Shown: positions 23,112 through 35,044 of the stretch, piece after piece
Layout: each line of letters begins with the position of its first letter
Position numbering within the stretch: position 1 is the first letter of the stretch
Assembly (NCBI RefSeq): GCF_032854445.1
Contig: NC_088306.1
Span: 10,971,386 to 11,031,385, forward strand
Length of the DNA: 60,000 nucleotides
Source of the DNA: Liolophura sinensis
Lineage: Eukaryota; Mollusca; Polyplacophora; Chitonida; Chitonidae
Reading direction: 5' to 3'
Program-made: the position numbers and the translations under genes
Notes under the pieces: generated by a model
The model's database searches: none
Seen by the model: the letters and a program-made list of their open reading frames with translations, nothing else
Told to the model about the DNA's origin: nothing

Positions 23112-25207
23112 CTGAAAGAGATAAATCATACACAACATGTAAATGCTACTGAATAAGAAAAATATACAATGGATTTTTCATTTTCAAAACAATACACAGA
23201 AAGGAGTTTGTTCATCACTTTGGTTGTTTTCATTGCTATGCTCAAAGGGATCGCTTAAACAAAATGATCGTAAGCCTAAGCTGATTGTAAATGACAAAGA
23301 TCACAAATGTAGTTATATCTTACAATGTACATCCTCTTACACGAAGGGATTATAAGCTATGATAGTCGCAACTTACAATTTAAAATTACAGTCGGGTCAA
23401 CCCTGTAGTAAATATTCACAGTCGCTTTCAAATTAGCGTTAGGTACTACTACTTGTTTTAGATAGCCTAAGATAGACAGATAGTAAATAATTTTCGACTT
23501 TTTCAAAACGTGTCTAATGAAATTGCCGCAAAAAGATGTTACAAGAATTAGATCACATTTATTTTGTTAGTTGCTGAATCAATATGATGTAGAAAAGTTG
23601 TTGACTGGCACAGTTTCCGTTAACAAAGACAACCAAGATGTATGTGTCACATCTGCCGTACGATCGCAATCGTAACTCCAAAAAGATACAATCACCATAA
23701 AATTTCTGTATCTTTTGTAAACTTAATTGTAGGGCTTGCAATCGATTGTAGCTACGATCACTGTGTATTGTAACGCCAACTCAAATGTTGAACACTAGCG
23801 TTTTAAGATTGAAGCTTTAATCAATCAACAAACGTGGTACTCACAAAGGAAGAGCTGAGTAATGTAGACCAGAACTGGGTTCTCACTGGCGAAATCGCTG
23901 TAAACGGTCAGCAGGGAGTACAACAGGCAAGACAATGAGGTAACAACGCAGCTCACGATAAAAGTAGCTTTGTAACCGAGAGTAGCTGTGATGAGAGTCT
24001 CCACGAAACATAAGCCCATTCCTAGCGTGCTCATAGAGGCCGTGATCTCCACTGCAACGGAATGAAAGACTGATCGGATGACTAATATATCTATGGGTTT
24101 TTTTTACCATCGTCATTTATTTATTGACTTATTTATTGATTTCTTTATTGATCTATTGATTTATTCATTTATTCGATTGCTGCTCAACACCATACAGCCT
24201 TCCTTTCAGCGCTAGTACACACGATGTGGGGATTCAAACTTGCCCTTGGGCAGGGATTTCGTAGATTTTCTTCGCATACAGGGCTTTATGGACATTATAT
24301 CTTTTGAAGAAGTTCGTGTTGCCATTTCCACAACCTAGCCTTCGTTGAAGACCATTTTGCTTCCACAAGTATGGTGAGCATATCTTTACCTCACAGGGTA
24401 CGAAGTTTGTCAGTAGCTTGCCAACGTTTGGTGGTTTTCGCCTGGCAAACATGTCTCCTACACCCATAAAAATGACCACCATGGTATAAATAAAAACTTA
24501 TTGAGTGTGGTGTTAAGCAACAATCAGATAAATAAGTAAATAATTAAATAAATAAATAAGTAAGTAAGCAATGGCACGCTGCTCTCCTCTTAACCAGTCT
24601 AGAAGAAACTGACATTTTTATACCTCATAGGATTATTCTTCGTTTTCACTGTGCGACAGACGGCCACATGATATTCCCCAAAACATGATGTACAATGATC
24701 ACGCGCCCAAGCAATGCAACTTCACGCTTCACCCTGGTTGAATATCACTTCACTTGAGCTGACAATGCACTATCTGTATATTACAACTTTGTCATGCCAG
24801 ACGTCGGTGAACGCGATATATATCTATAAGGAACACACACTCGGCTATTTTGTAAAATAAAGTATATAAAATTCAAAAGCTCAGAATAAATCTGAAATTT
24901 AAAATTTGAAAATGGGGATAACGGATGTGCCCAGACAAAAGTATCCTGATTTGAAATTCTTGTGACGTAAATTATTCAAAATTTGTTGTAGAAGTGAACA
25001 ACAACGATCAGGGCATGCCTACGATTGGCAACAGTAATCAAATAAATAAAAACTAAGTAATGACATACCTTGCGTTTGGGTAAAGTTGAACGTCTGTTTC
25101 AAAGTTAAGGCGTACGTGTTAAAGGCCATGTCTAACCCGTTGATGGCCGAAGACAGAAGACTGAGTAACACACTTAGCCCTATCAGTAACTCTCTACGGG
25201 TAGGCAT
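22045..25207 (-). CDS. Gene C: intact type II nodulin-like MFS transporter
   Basis: Spliced gene of about 470 residues. Exons: 25207-25069, 24051-23845, 23111-22045. Donors are GTATGT and GTGAGT; acceptors are TTGCAG and TTTCAG; both introns are phase 1, so the joined frame is open to TGA at 22045. The protein has 12 predicted membrane helices in two halves with a polar loop of about 45 residues between helices 6 and 7, as expected of an MFS carrier. The FPRAHTGK segment after helix 4, SFGFIFDKF after helix 8 and a CEGKSCFFW segment before helix 12 match the pattern of nodulin-like (NFD4-like) MFS proteins. That subfamily assignment is from memory of the family. Other 12-helix groups such as SLC43 or monocarboxylate carriers are possible. 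Substrate unknown. The acidic C-terminal tail has ENKMLL, an acidic dileucine motif that would suit endolysosomal sorting. Almost identical to F. Confidence 0.88.
23845..24051 (-). CDS. Gene C exon 2 (helices 2-4)
   Basis: A 207-nt exon, phase 1 at both ends, so its loss or skipping would keep frame. It encodes VEITASMSTLGMGLCF onward: helix 2, helix 3 (FIVSCVVTSLSCLLYSLL) and most of helix 4 (VLVYITQLFL). Exon length is exactly the same in A, F and G. B and E lack this exon. F differs from C here at one residue, proline for leucine in ENPVLVYI. Confidence 0.87.
25069..25207 (-). CDS. Gene C exon 1 (start, helix 1)
   Basis: Encodes MPTRRELL through NFTQTQ plus the first base of a split valine codon. 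I chose the MPTRRELL methionine because the same start is kept in all type II copies and its equivalent in type I copy A; upstream extensions of the open frame are not conserved. Helix 1 is about residues 7-29. N41-F-T43 is a glycosylation sequon that would face the lumen or outside. The conserved SSAINGLDMAFN sequence ends the helix. Confidence 0.85.
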
Positions 25208-26545
25208 CTTCGAAAATAAGAAGTTCATTTTCAAAATCTTTTCACTTTTTCTTGAAATAATCGAATCTGTCAACAAAAACAAACATAAGATTAGTATGTG
25301 ATAAAAAGGCCGACTGAAATTGTGTATGGGAAAATATCTAGTTGACGTATATAATGATCCTCTCAATAGGGCGAAATGTTGTCAAAATATGCTTCTTCAC
25401 TCTTCATCTGACAAAATAAAATGAAAATATTATGAGAGAGAAGCAAAAGAAAAATATTTCACCATTATCGCCATTGAAATGCTAATTCAACATTGCGATA
25501 CATGTACTTTTCAGCCTGTTGTCCTGTGTAGTGATTTCTTTAGGTTTCGTCGGAGTTATCGCCCCTTTCACCATTATCCTTGTATCTCTAGGCTCCAGAA
25601 TCACGAAACTGCCTTAGATTTAAGTCAAATTTAATCTTACATTCAAAATAGTTTCCCGAGATAAAATTGTGATTCGCATAAGGATTTTTTACTTCAATAC
25701 TGATTGTTGTATTGGTTCTTCACTTCTAAGTTTAGGTTGAGGGATAATACCACGAGTTAATACAAAAAAGTCTCAGATATCTTCCTGGAGCCTGTATACG
25801 TTATGCCAAAGATGTAGGTCACATCACTTTATGAATCACAACCTTATGATGAGGGCAAAGTCGAGAAGTTTTATGATTGTTATTCTCATAGAGTCCTCTG
25901 TGTCGCTTTCATTCCTCTCCAGATTTGACTTCACTGGGGATTGAACAGCTCATAAGATGAGATGGTAGTTCTACGATTGTATGTTAAATGTGTTGACAAC
26001 ACCTTTTTGAGTAATTCTAGACGAGTGACTTGTAATAACTTACAAGTAACATTTTTTTTACCTAATTCTGCTTAAGCCATGGTGCTAAGGGCATGTAAAT
26101 TGCTACTATATATGCATTCACATGAACAGTTAGAATAAAGCACTGGCATCTAAACTGACAAGAGCCCGTATTTCACCAGTTACTTGTGACCATTTGCCAG
26201 CTATCACACTGTCATCACTGCTCTAGTTTTAGTCTCTATACTGTACGTCCTTAATTATATTGCATGGATAACAACATATGAAAGGGGCCTGTATATGGTG
26301 TGCATATCTCGTTGAGGCTAGGGCATGCATATTCATCGTCTTGAATAAGATCGCCACTTTGGGTAGATGAACACTTGCAATTAAAACGCAACTGATAAAT
26401 GTTTTCATCAATGACAACTTACAAACTGTAAAGATACACGATTTGAACACAGATTTTATTTATTCACCTAGAACTATCCTTACGTCTTTCCAATGACCCT
26501 GAAAACTGTTGACTGTTCTTCTTTGTATGAATCCGTCCGCATTTT
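25208..26545. other. 5' flank of gene C, with inverted R2
   Basis: Near-identical to 49039-50365 upstream of F. It must hold the promoter and any untranslated exon of gene C, but I could not place either. A minus-oriented R2 copy is at 26055-26250 and the R1 block of the next unit begins near 26460. No coding frame is supported. Confidence 0.5.
26055..26250 (-). repeat. Dispersed repeat R2, inverted copy upstream of gene C
   Basis: The minus strand shows the R2 blocks in order: GAGACTAAAACTAGAGCAG, then GTGATAGCTGGCAAATGGTC, AACTGGTGAAATACG and TTCTAACTGTTCATGTGAAT. The last block and the following AGCACCATGGCTTAAGCAGA also match 5560-5590 on the plus strand. The paralogue is at 49870-50065. 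Confidence 0.55.
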
Positions 26546-26780
26546 TTACATTTTGTACAATCTTAAGTCTTTGATGGTTTTGTAGAAAGTTGCGTTGGGA
26601 ATTTAGTTTTGCGATTATTGACCAGGAACGTTCATTTTTGTCGACAGGTGCCATACAACAGTCTGCTGTGACCTTTAGATTTTATGTTTCATGGAAAAAG
26701 AGCTTTCGATTTATTCGGTTTAAACATGTTCTCTCCTTGAAATTGCGGTTACACTATCGCCACATTCATTCATTCGCTCA
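26460..26780 (+). repeat. Dispersed repeat R1 at start of unit 2
   Basis: Longest version of R1, with the CTGAAAACTGTTGACTG block, the TTGGGAATTTAG core and a downstream part running to TATCGCCACATTCATTCATT. It marks the unit border together with 50283-50600. A 123-codon open frame here runs from R1 into the adjoining SINE and is not a gene. Confidence 0.5.
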
Positions 26781-26814
26781 TTTCTTCCAAACTTATTCAG
26801 GTTGTGGGTATAGG

Positions 26815-27043
26815 GCGGAGGGCTCCGTGGCTCAGTCGGTTAGGGCGCTAGCGCAACGTAATGACCTAGAAGCCTTGGTCGCTGTGAGTTCAAGACCATC
26901 TCATGCTGGCTTCCTCTCCGGCCGTACGATGGATGCTCTGCCCGGTTTCCACCCACCATAATCCTGGCCGCCGTCGGATTAGTGAAATATTCTTGAGTAC
27001 AGCGTAAAACACCAATCAAATATATAAATAAATAAATGAATAT
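26815..27043 (+). mobile_element. Second-type tRNA-derived SINE, unit 2 copy
   Basis: The A box (TGGCTCAGTCGGTTAGGGCG) and B box (AGTTCAAGACC) of a tRNA-like head are clear. They are followed by the CTTCCTCTCCGGCCGTACGA body, the TTGAGTACAGCGTAAAACACC 3' domain and an AAATAAATAAAT tail. It has an internal deletion of about 40 bases relative to the copy at 50648-50917. Unit 1 (about 2308) lacks it, so units 2 and 3 share an insertion that unit 1 never had. Confidence 0.9.
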
Positions 27044-28471
27044 TGAGGTGGGGTCTTGGTATAGCAATAAACTCCGTTATCAAGCACCTTTGTAGGGTAA
27101 AAGTCAGTTGCTACGATTTTATTGTCGAATGAATACACATGCAAGCGATTGTCCACAAGAATCACCACACGTACTGTGAACTTCCAAATGCCACTTAAAG
27201 ATTGAAGTGGAATTCGTGATGACGTAACAAGGGCATACTCGGTAGTTAAAGAGTGGCTAAGTGTAAAAAGCAATGAAATATGTCCACTTGTCGAGTAGTT
27301 CGACGAATTAGTGCTGGATATTGGCAATGTCCTTCATACGGTGTTCACGGCAGGCGGCAATATAAGTGTGCCGGCATCAATTGCCCTGCTACATTTATAA
27401 GACCGTCTGTGATGGTGAGTTACAAATAATGTCAAAAGTTATATTAAACGCCAAAAAAAAAAAAAACAACAAACAGACCAGTATCCTGACCATGTTAGCT
27501 ACAGAGTTTTGAAACAGAGAGCGTGTGAAAGGTGCTAAATCGAAAACATAGATTTCGCAAATGAATTAAAGCACATAGCAGTTGGCACAATTTCCACAAT
27601 GTAACACTGTATAGCATTATGGGGTCCGGAATTTGTGTTAAACTCTAAGTAAACAAAAACACTTAAGATGCTTAATACTTTCGGAACTTCAGGCAATTGA
27701 AAATAACAGAAGATATTTTCGGGAATTCATACCTGCATGTGCTGAAGGCAGGGCAGCTTCTCCTGTTACGTTGCTTAGTTACGTTGTCCACGCCATAGAC
27801 CTATACACCTTCAGTGGACAACAATGTTAATCCGGGCCATATCCAGATAACGCTCCAACTGTGAAACAGCGAAACTGTAAAAATGTACGAAATGTTTCAA
27901 GAGCTATGTATTCTGTACTCTCGCTGCCAGTGGTAGTAATAGCTAATGGAACAAAACCAGTGTCTCGATTCACTGATCAGATTGACATGGTCATCTAAAT
28001 ATAAGTAGGCCGATACGCCAGTAGTTTGACCTCTGGAGACATTTTCAACCTACAAACCAATATAGAGGTAGTAAGGATAGGGGCACATGCACCCTGAGTG
28101 CGCGATACTGTCAAATATGCCGTACAATATACAAGAAGGCTAGGTGGTATCTTGTCTATATGCAGGTACATGTCGCCTACAACATTATACACAGTATACC
28201 TTCAAATACAGCTTTCTGGAAATATTAAAATGTCAAGTATGCGAATTCTCATTTTTTTTTCGGACTATCTATGCGTTTACAGTACACTAAGCTTATTGGT
28301 TGATTAACACGTTTTTGATACCTTGATATGCTACAAGAATTTAATCTCAGAGGCACTCAACCACACGTTTTTTCATTATGTATACATGTACATAAACTTT
28401 ATCATAATAGTTACAATACAGCCTGTACTACTGAATAACTTTACTTACGTGACATGTAAATTGATCACAAA
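27044..28471. other. Spacer, no gene seen
   Basis: Near-identical to 50918-52347 in unit 3 and more diverged from 2300-3480 in unit 1. An A-run at about 27455-27468 and short AT-rich patches are the only special sequence. Related at low identity to 20200-21100. Confidence 0.5.
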
Positions 28472-28636
28472 GTGGCATCTGTTAACACAAGCGATGATAC
28501 AACGCCCCCAAACAATTCACAAGACAAGATCTGCAGCTTTGCCTATCCATCACTTGAAGACATATCTGATTTCAAAAGTATAATTCACGATAGTTTTGAT
28601 CCATTGGTTGAAGATCTAAAATGCTGGGTACATCAG
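28472..28636 (+). CDS. Candidate unrecognised coding exon
   Basis: Open frame encoding VNTSDDTTPPNNSQDKICSF, then a PSLEDISDFKSIIHDSFDP stretch and LKCWVHQ. It ends at a near-consensus donor, CATCAG|GTAAGA. The composition looks protein-like and the plus strand here faces away from the transporters. Weak points: there is an in-frame TAA just upstream and no ATG in frame, so it would need an acceptor (an AG at 28471-28472 with a poor pyrimidine tract). I also found no partner exon. The unit 3 copy at 52348-52512 is open; the unit 1 copy is broken. No family recognised. Confidence 0.25.
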
Positions 28637-29617
28637 GTAAGACAAGCGTTATTAAGGCAACATTTTGACCTTCAGTGACGTAACTCGGTGAACACAAACA
28701 CGTTAAGTCTGATAAACGTACCACCACATGTCTTTCAGTCGTGAAACCAAAGCAACATGTATTATAACTGGTTATGTTCAGTCTCTCATAGACTTGCTTA
28801 GTATTAAATATTTTTCTCGCTCTATATACTCTTGTGTGGGAAGTGCCCGTTTGAAAGGTCTCATCTGAATTGGCCCTTTGTAAACCGGGGTGTGCCTGCT
28901 TTTGTAAAGCTACACATGTGTGGAGTTTGACTCCGGTAAGGTCGCCACTCAGTTTTCTAAGGTTTTACTTATAGCGAAGAAGACTGCGCACCTACATTAA
29001 CGGTTTGGTGTGCTTTAGTGCACTTCCCATAAAGACAGGTTGTTGGCAAAATGAAAACAGAAATGAACGTTTACTAGCAGTGTCGGCGACCAGTACAATC
29101 TCTTAGTGGAATGTCCATAGTTAAAACAACTAAGATTACGTTTTATCCCGAAACATGTTTGGCTAAAACTGAGTGTATATAAAGTGAGAAATATTTTGTC
29201 AAGCCATTTACAGCGAAAAACGAAGCAAGGGGGAAAATTTATTGTTGATCAAATGAATTCAACCGTCAGAAGTGGTTCCAGGGTGAATGAATAAACTGAA
29301 CTGGAGCCCTACCTCGCTTTGAGGAGAAGTCCAGCTGATGGCTAATCCCTCGAGTTAATTTTCATCCAGCATCCAGACTGTCTGGTTTCGGAACCATTAA
29401 AAAAACTTGAGATAAATCAACAACACTCAGTGGTGTAAAGGGATTACGTCAGTGAATTCTGATTGGCTTTATTCGCTTTCTCAACGTAAACTTGTTTATG
29501 TTGGTGTACAAGAAAACGTTTCTGCGCATGTCATGCTTAGCAGAGCCACCGCGAGTTATTAGAGCTCCCATATCAGATTTCAATGAAGGGGAGTGAACCG
29601 TACAATTTGGGGTGTTA
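28637..29617. other. Spacer, no gene seen
   Basis: Matches 52513-53493 at high identity. It includes direct matches to 3840-4250 of unit 1 and nothing recognisable as coding or mobile. Confidence 0.45.
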
Positions 29618-29818
29618 CTATAAATATATTTTGAGATTATTCTCGCTGTGACGGACCCATTGTAATCGTCCATCCATGGCACTGCAAGCCATGCTGTCCT
29701 GAAAGTTGTCCTGCTCCGGCTCTGCATTAATAGCCATGTGTATCTGCATGGACAGCGATGAATGCTGCTCTCCGATACATAGGTAAGGGTTTGTTGGTCG
29801 CATCAGTATGAACTGCAT
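29618..29818 (-). CDS. Candidate small ORF or exon, unrecognised
   Basis: Minus-strand frame of 66 codons containing YLCIGEQHSSLSMQIHM, INAEPEQDNFQDSMACS and LQWVRHSENNLKIYL. It is preceded by an acceptor-like GCAATGCAG. The unit 3 copy (53494-53694) is open with two substitutions, and the unit 1 copy is closed by TGA. Openness in two very recent duplicates is weak evidence, since they are nearly identical anyway. A second frame of 92 codons overlaps it on the same strand (29449-29727), and I cannot tell which, if either, is real. Confidence 0.15.
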   Translation of the reverse strand: MQFILMRPTNPYLCIGEQHSSLSMQIHMAINAEPEQDNFQDSMACSAMDGRLQWVRHSENNLKIYL

Positions 29819-30299
29819 TGCTCAATGGGAAGTTAGAAAGACAGTTTCGTATTTACCACTACAGACTGAATCGTGTACCAGTCATTGCTGCTTACATATG
29901 TTACCTTCTTGAGGAATTATACACGGTATAAAATATCAAAATGCATTATTGAACTTTTTCAGATGGCCAGTTTGTCCATGAGCATACATTACAATATAAT
30001 TTAGGATTAGACTGAAAAAATATTTGGTACAGCACAAGTTTGAAGTACAGACATTGAATGGGAGAAATCTATCCGTCGTAAGTAACGCGAATTGGTAAGA
30101 TACAGGATTTTAAATACATAATGAGATACATTTCTAGGCAACTGTACAATGTCAGTTTTCAGCGATTCAGACCAGGATCTAAAAAGGATGTGTACAGAAA
30201 CGTGCAGCTAAATATTGCTTTCTAAAAACCGTGGAAACCTACATTTCAGAGAACACTAACAATGTTCATGTTCAACGTTATTGCATTCGACACATACAT

Positions 30300-30850
30300 A
30301 TAATTAAAGACGTCCAGCACAAAGAGTAAGACCAGGGCAGCGACGACGGTGTCATAGCTGGTAAATCGTCATGTGTAACCGGTAAAATACAGCCTCTTAT
30401 CAATTTACCTCAATCAGAGTTTTATTCTAACTGTTCATGTAAATGCATAAAGAAAAGTAATTTACACGCCTCTAACACCGTGGCTTAAGCAGAATTAGGT
30501 GGAAAAATGTGCGGTGATGTTATTTGAAAATTATTGAACGTCACTGTTTCAGAATTTTAATATTTTAATATATAACTAAAACACACACAATAGTTTATTG
30601 TATTTTACAGATAGAGAGACAAGAACACTGCAAATACATTACAAAGCACATTGGCTTAGAAAAATTATAAACGAATCTGTACGTCGAAACTGATATTCGT
30701 TTACCAACCGTCAGCCAAAATGGCCGTTCCGGATCAAAAATCGCAAGGCCAATTCCCAAACATAACACTAACAACCAAAGAACAAAGAAAGTATCTAAAA
30801 TTGGACAAGATCATGCGGCGACTAATTGAGTTACTGGTTGTAATTTCAAA
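30300..30850. repeat. R2 (plus) followed by R1 (minus), unit 2 copy
   Basis: Same arrangement as 5400-5945 and 54185-54725: an R2 copy at 30300-30545 on the plus strand, then an inverted R1 copy at 30605-30850. The short frame open here in units 1 and 3 is broken in unit 2, which argues against a gene. Confidence 0.5.
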
Positions 30851-33187
30851 TTTACTTATTTTCAAGTTTACTACCAAATGACAGACGATTATTTACAGAA
30901 AACTACAATATGGTGCAAAATATCAGATACTTTTGCTGTCACAACGCATCATTTGTTCCCACCGCATGAAAATATCTTGACGACAGAGTTCCAAGAACTG
31001 TATAACATGTAACATCTTGGGGATTCCAAAAGTATACATGTGGGGCGGATTTGAAGTCAGTTCCTGGCAGGTTTGGAGGTAAAGCCATCAAACGTTTTAA
31101 GACTTAAGACAGAAATTCATACACACCTACAAAAAATTAAAATGTTTTCCTTTAGCAAGTTTAAAATTTGTACACTGATTCGTTCTCTGCAGAAATATAT
31201 ACAAACCACAATTTCACTTCTTTTCTGCTCTGAGATTGGCATTTCAAGAACTTAAAAGTCCTAAGTTGTTTAATAAATACAAGCCCTGGGCTAACAGTAT
31301 TCAGCTCTATGCACCATAAGTTGTAGATTTATCGATAGTAGTGTATGCTACTCCATTTTCATAGAAAGCAAATGCCGAGTATTGCCGTGTGTCTGTATAG
31401 TGGGAGATGTGTGCAGTTTTTTGTGGCGAATTTTCATGTTCTCGGAGTGCCTTAATCTAGGTTATTTTGACGACGATTTAAAGACAAAACGTGCGAACAA
31501 ATGGTTTAACAGTTTTTGTCAGTCTGTCTGTCTGTCTGTATGTGAACAAGTTTACGGGAAGCGTTTGTGGACGGGTTTTTGTTTCTAGCGGCTAACCGTG
31601 GATCATCGTCCTGAAATTTTTAAAGGCTTCCTCACCACTTTGAGATACAAATGCCGAGTATTACCATATATGTGTCCGTGTAGTGGAAACTTTTCGTATT
31701 TTACTCTGAGAAAGTAAAAACACAAGTGAACACCTCGGTCGTCAGTTCCGCGTGCCCCTGATGCAGGCGTGAATTTGTGAAGTAAATGTTAATACAAATA
31801 TTATCCAGAACCAAACGAGCCGAACACAGATGTCGCCCCTATCCGAGCCATCTGGATCTTGTGAGATTATTGTCACGGTTTACGATCGTTAAGTATTTAA
31901 CAAAGAATGCAGTCATTTTAATTGCAATAAAACGTCACTTAGGCGTAAAACCAGGCAAATTACGGGAAAAGTTATCCACGAATTCAGATGAAATTTGTTC
32001 GACAAGTTGGCTTTGAGCTATGGACCAGTTCGTGACAATTTAATCCTGACCCGGATCAGCATCCATGACTTTTTTAAAAGACACTTTACCAATTCCAGAT
32101 AGAACACAAATCCATGTTTGTCCTTTACTTTGTAGTAGTAACTAACAGAGTGTACTCTCTTTGTAAAAACTCATCACTATTTTTCTGCATTCATCTGTGG
32201 CGGCGATGTGTGCTCTAGGGCCATCTTGTACACGTATTTGTACTTTATTTATTTGTTTGATTGGTGTTTGAATTGGTACTTACACTATAACAGTGTAACA
32301 CTATAACTATAACTATGCAGGTTGATGGTTAAGAGCCCTAGTATGGCTGAAAGAAAACTACTCCGACCACAAACAGGCCATTCGAGTGTATTGATTCTAC
32401 GCAATGCCGAAAAACACCTAGTTTTTAGATAGGGGTGCAGTTACTTTACAACAACAACATCACAACAAATAGCCCTTCCTTATGATGCGATTTGCAGCAC
32501 TAACTTATTGGATTCGACTTGTAGTGTTGGAAAACATTCGCGTGTAACATGGTCGCACGCGACTTTTCTCGGATATCGCGTTTTCCTCGTTCAGTTTCGT
32601 TACAAGGTCTGTCGTTTCTGTTAGCACGTTTGTCATGAGGAGTTGTTTACTGTTAATTACGTGATGTGTAATTTCATTGTAGATCTTAAGATTATAAGCA
32701 ATGAATTGCTCGCTTTCAGTGAGCGGTACACTATTCGAATTTTCCCGGTACACGCATAGTTACCGACCGTAAATATCTGAAATCGACCAACACGATTTGG
32801 TGGGAGGGTAACGAGGGAGGAACTGGATTGACGGTAAACCACATTTACAGCATCTTCACAAGCGCATTAAAACTTCCCTAGGGTAAATTCATGTCAACCG
32901 AGTGGCCCCCACAATCAATTAACCCGTTTTGAGTCTTGCAGGACCAAAAACAATCCATGGCAACCGCATAAATTCACAAAATGAAAACATTTTTCAATGA
33001 GACTCGTTCTATTTTGTTAGCCATGAAAATATAATCGGGGTAAAAAACACTGATAAGTGTACAAAGCCACATAAGTTTCCCTCCGCCCACGACACACACC
33101 ATCCAGCACCCAGCACCCACCACCCCCCACACCGCCCACCGGCCCACACTGCCCCCCTCCGCCCTTTTATGCCCACGCTGTTGTGTT
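30851..33187. other. Spacer 3' of gene D, with empty SINE site
   Basis: Contains the uninterrupted target AGCCCTGGGCTAACAGT at about 31281-31300, which in unit 1 is split by a SINE. A GTCT microsatellite is near 31522-31538. A C-rich stretch (33085-33170) corresponds to a shorter one at 56578-56620. No coding frame supported. Confidence 0.5.
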
Positions 33188-34149
33188 CATCGTCTGGCGA
33201 GGGCATCATTCAGCAATCATGGACAGCAAATAGAGACAGGTAAAGAGTCATGCCGGTTCCTTGACCGACGCCAACACATATGATGACCAGATACACGGAG
33301 TATGTGTTGAACCAAACCATGCCTGTTAGCATAGCTGCTGAGAAAGTCAAGTAACCCACGAATAATAAAACGAATCCGCAAAGCTCTGAAGAGAAATGAT
33401 CAAAGACAAAACCAAAGAACGTGTCAGGAATATCACAACAGATATCAAATACACGCTGACAAGAGAATGTCTCATGTTCACAGAGACCGCTATTGCAGTG
33501 ATGTTGTTAAGGCTGGCGAATGAACATGCGTAGAAAACCACAGAAGGCCAAAACGTCATGTGAAAGAAACTGGAACGTAGCAAATCGTTGAGGGTCACTT
33601 CTGGCTCTTCCTGGGTACAACAGTCAGGATGTTTAAGCAGGCCATTTCGGTCTTCCGCTTTTCCATCCAGGCACACCTCGTCATCAGCTTGCTGTTTGTG
33701 TTCGGTGAGTTTCCAGTGAAGAAGTAAATAACAAACGCCGAAGACAATGGCACTGGCTAAGGCCAGGGTGAGAAAAAATCCAGGCAAATTATTGGAGAAA
33801 AACACATCAATGACTCCAGCGAAGATGATCTTTCCAAAACTGCTAGCACCAACCAGTAGTCCAATGATCTTCCCAGTATGTGTTTTTGGATATAGCTCAG
33901 CGTTTAGACGGAATATGACAATGTACGCCATGCAGTTAGTCGTCGCTGCAAAAAAGGAATATTTCATTACTCAAACATTACTGCAAAAAGACGGGGACAA
34001 TGCTTGGAATGAAGGCTACCTTCGAAAATAAAAATTCATAGTTTGGCTACGATTTCAAAACAGTACAAGCACAAATCAATAGTCCAGGAAATTTCAGACA
34101 GAGGACGTTAAGAGATATAAACAGATCGCTGCTCTCAAAATGGATCGTT

Positions 34150-34495
34150 TGACTGCCTCGGTGTCCTGATGGGGCGACTACTTTGAAGTCGGGGGACCTG
34201 GGATCAAAGTCGGGTCAGGCTATAACAAAGACTTTTTACTATCTTCCTGGCCTCATCTCGGAGGGATTAGGCCCAGTGTCAGTATAAGGTGACTGGATGG
34301 TATCTTCGGCATGATACTTCAGTGACGCCTGCACTTAAGCGGCATGGACTCACTCTGCCATGAGAAGACACCGTATATGTACACACATCCAATGACTCCT
34401 CGTTGTCATATGACTGAAAATTGTAAGGGCGCGACGTAAAACCCCCAAAATACATGTATACATACATGCATACATACATACATACATACATATAT
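34150..34495 (+). mobile_element. SINE in intron 2 of gene D
   Basis: Paralogue of the element at 8912-9258, ending in a longer (ATAC)n run at 34451-34492. A further partial SINE fragment follows at about 34535-34632. Confidence 0.6.
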
Positions 34496-35044
34496 TGAGA
34501 CCGGTTTCTTCGATGTCAATGTCAAGCGAGATTATCATGCCTGGTATCTTTGGGATGTCGTTTCAGTTAGGCAGCACTATAAATGTATCGGCATTATGAT
34601 TGGCCTGTTGCAAGAAGAGACCGCGGTCGCATGAAGAAAAGTACATTTTGATTGACTCTTTTTTTTCTCTGTATATATGCATATTACATATCACGCCTTG
34701 TAACATGATAGATCGTGTGTGTTGTTTGAAGAGATTATTCCATCAAATGTCTTCACTCTGGGTCTATTTAAAGTTTCAGAATGAGTAAAACTCCCCCGTT
34801 TAAGTAAACATGCACACAGTGTCTAAATCTCTGGCCCTCCGCTTCACAACTGTGTCCAATTCCGCTAAACACAGGTCTAAGCGCCGTAAGTTTATTCATC
34901 GTGTTGAATTAGATCGTTAGCACGTTGCATATATAAGAAGATGAGATCAAAGCGTAACTTGGATACATACGTTAAGTATCGACAACTTCTGTGGTACACG
35001 TATCATGGTACGCTATATGGATACTGATTATATTCACTCCCCTA

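Larger units (their letters stand above)
2066..26545. repeat. Tandem unit 1 (genes A, B, C)
   Basis: First complete copy of the ~24-kb unit, bounded by matching starts near 2066, 26546 and 50366. Landmark offsets to unit 2 vary from about 23.8 to 26.2 kb because of indels and SINE insertions. The order is decayed plus-strand exon, conserved spacer, type I gene A, minisatellite, 59-bp repeat, type II pseudogene B, type II gene C. The left part is clearly more diverged from units 2 and 3 than those are from each other, whereas 19.5-26.5 kb is almost identical to 43.4-50.3 kb. Confidence 0.85.

Noticed and set aside
26820-26895. Possible tRNA gene on the plus strand
   Set aside because: Same reason: a tRNA-like head joined to a SINE body and AAATA tail.
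26590-26961. Plus-strand open frame of 123 codons
   Set aside because: It runs from dispersed repeat R1 into a SINE head, so its reading frame is accidental and is not kept in units 1 or 3.
34279-34538. Open frames rich in Met-Tyr-Val-Cys repeats
   Set aside because: They are translations of the ATAC microsatellite inside an intronic SINE.
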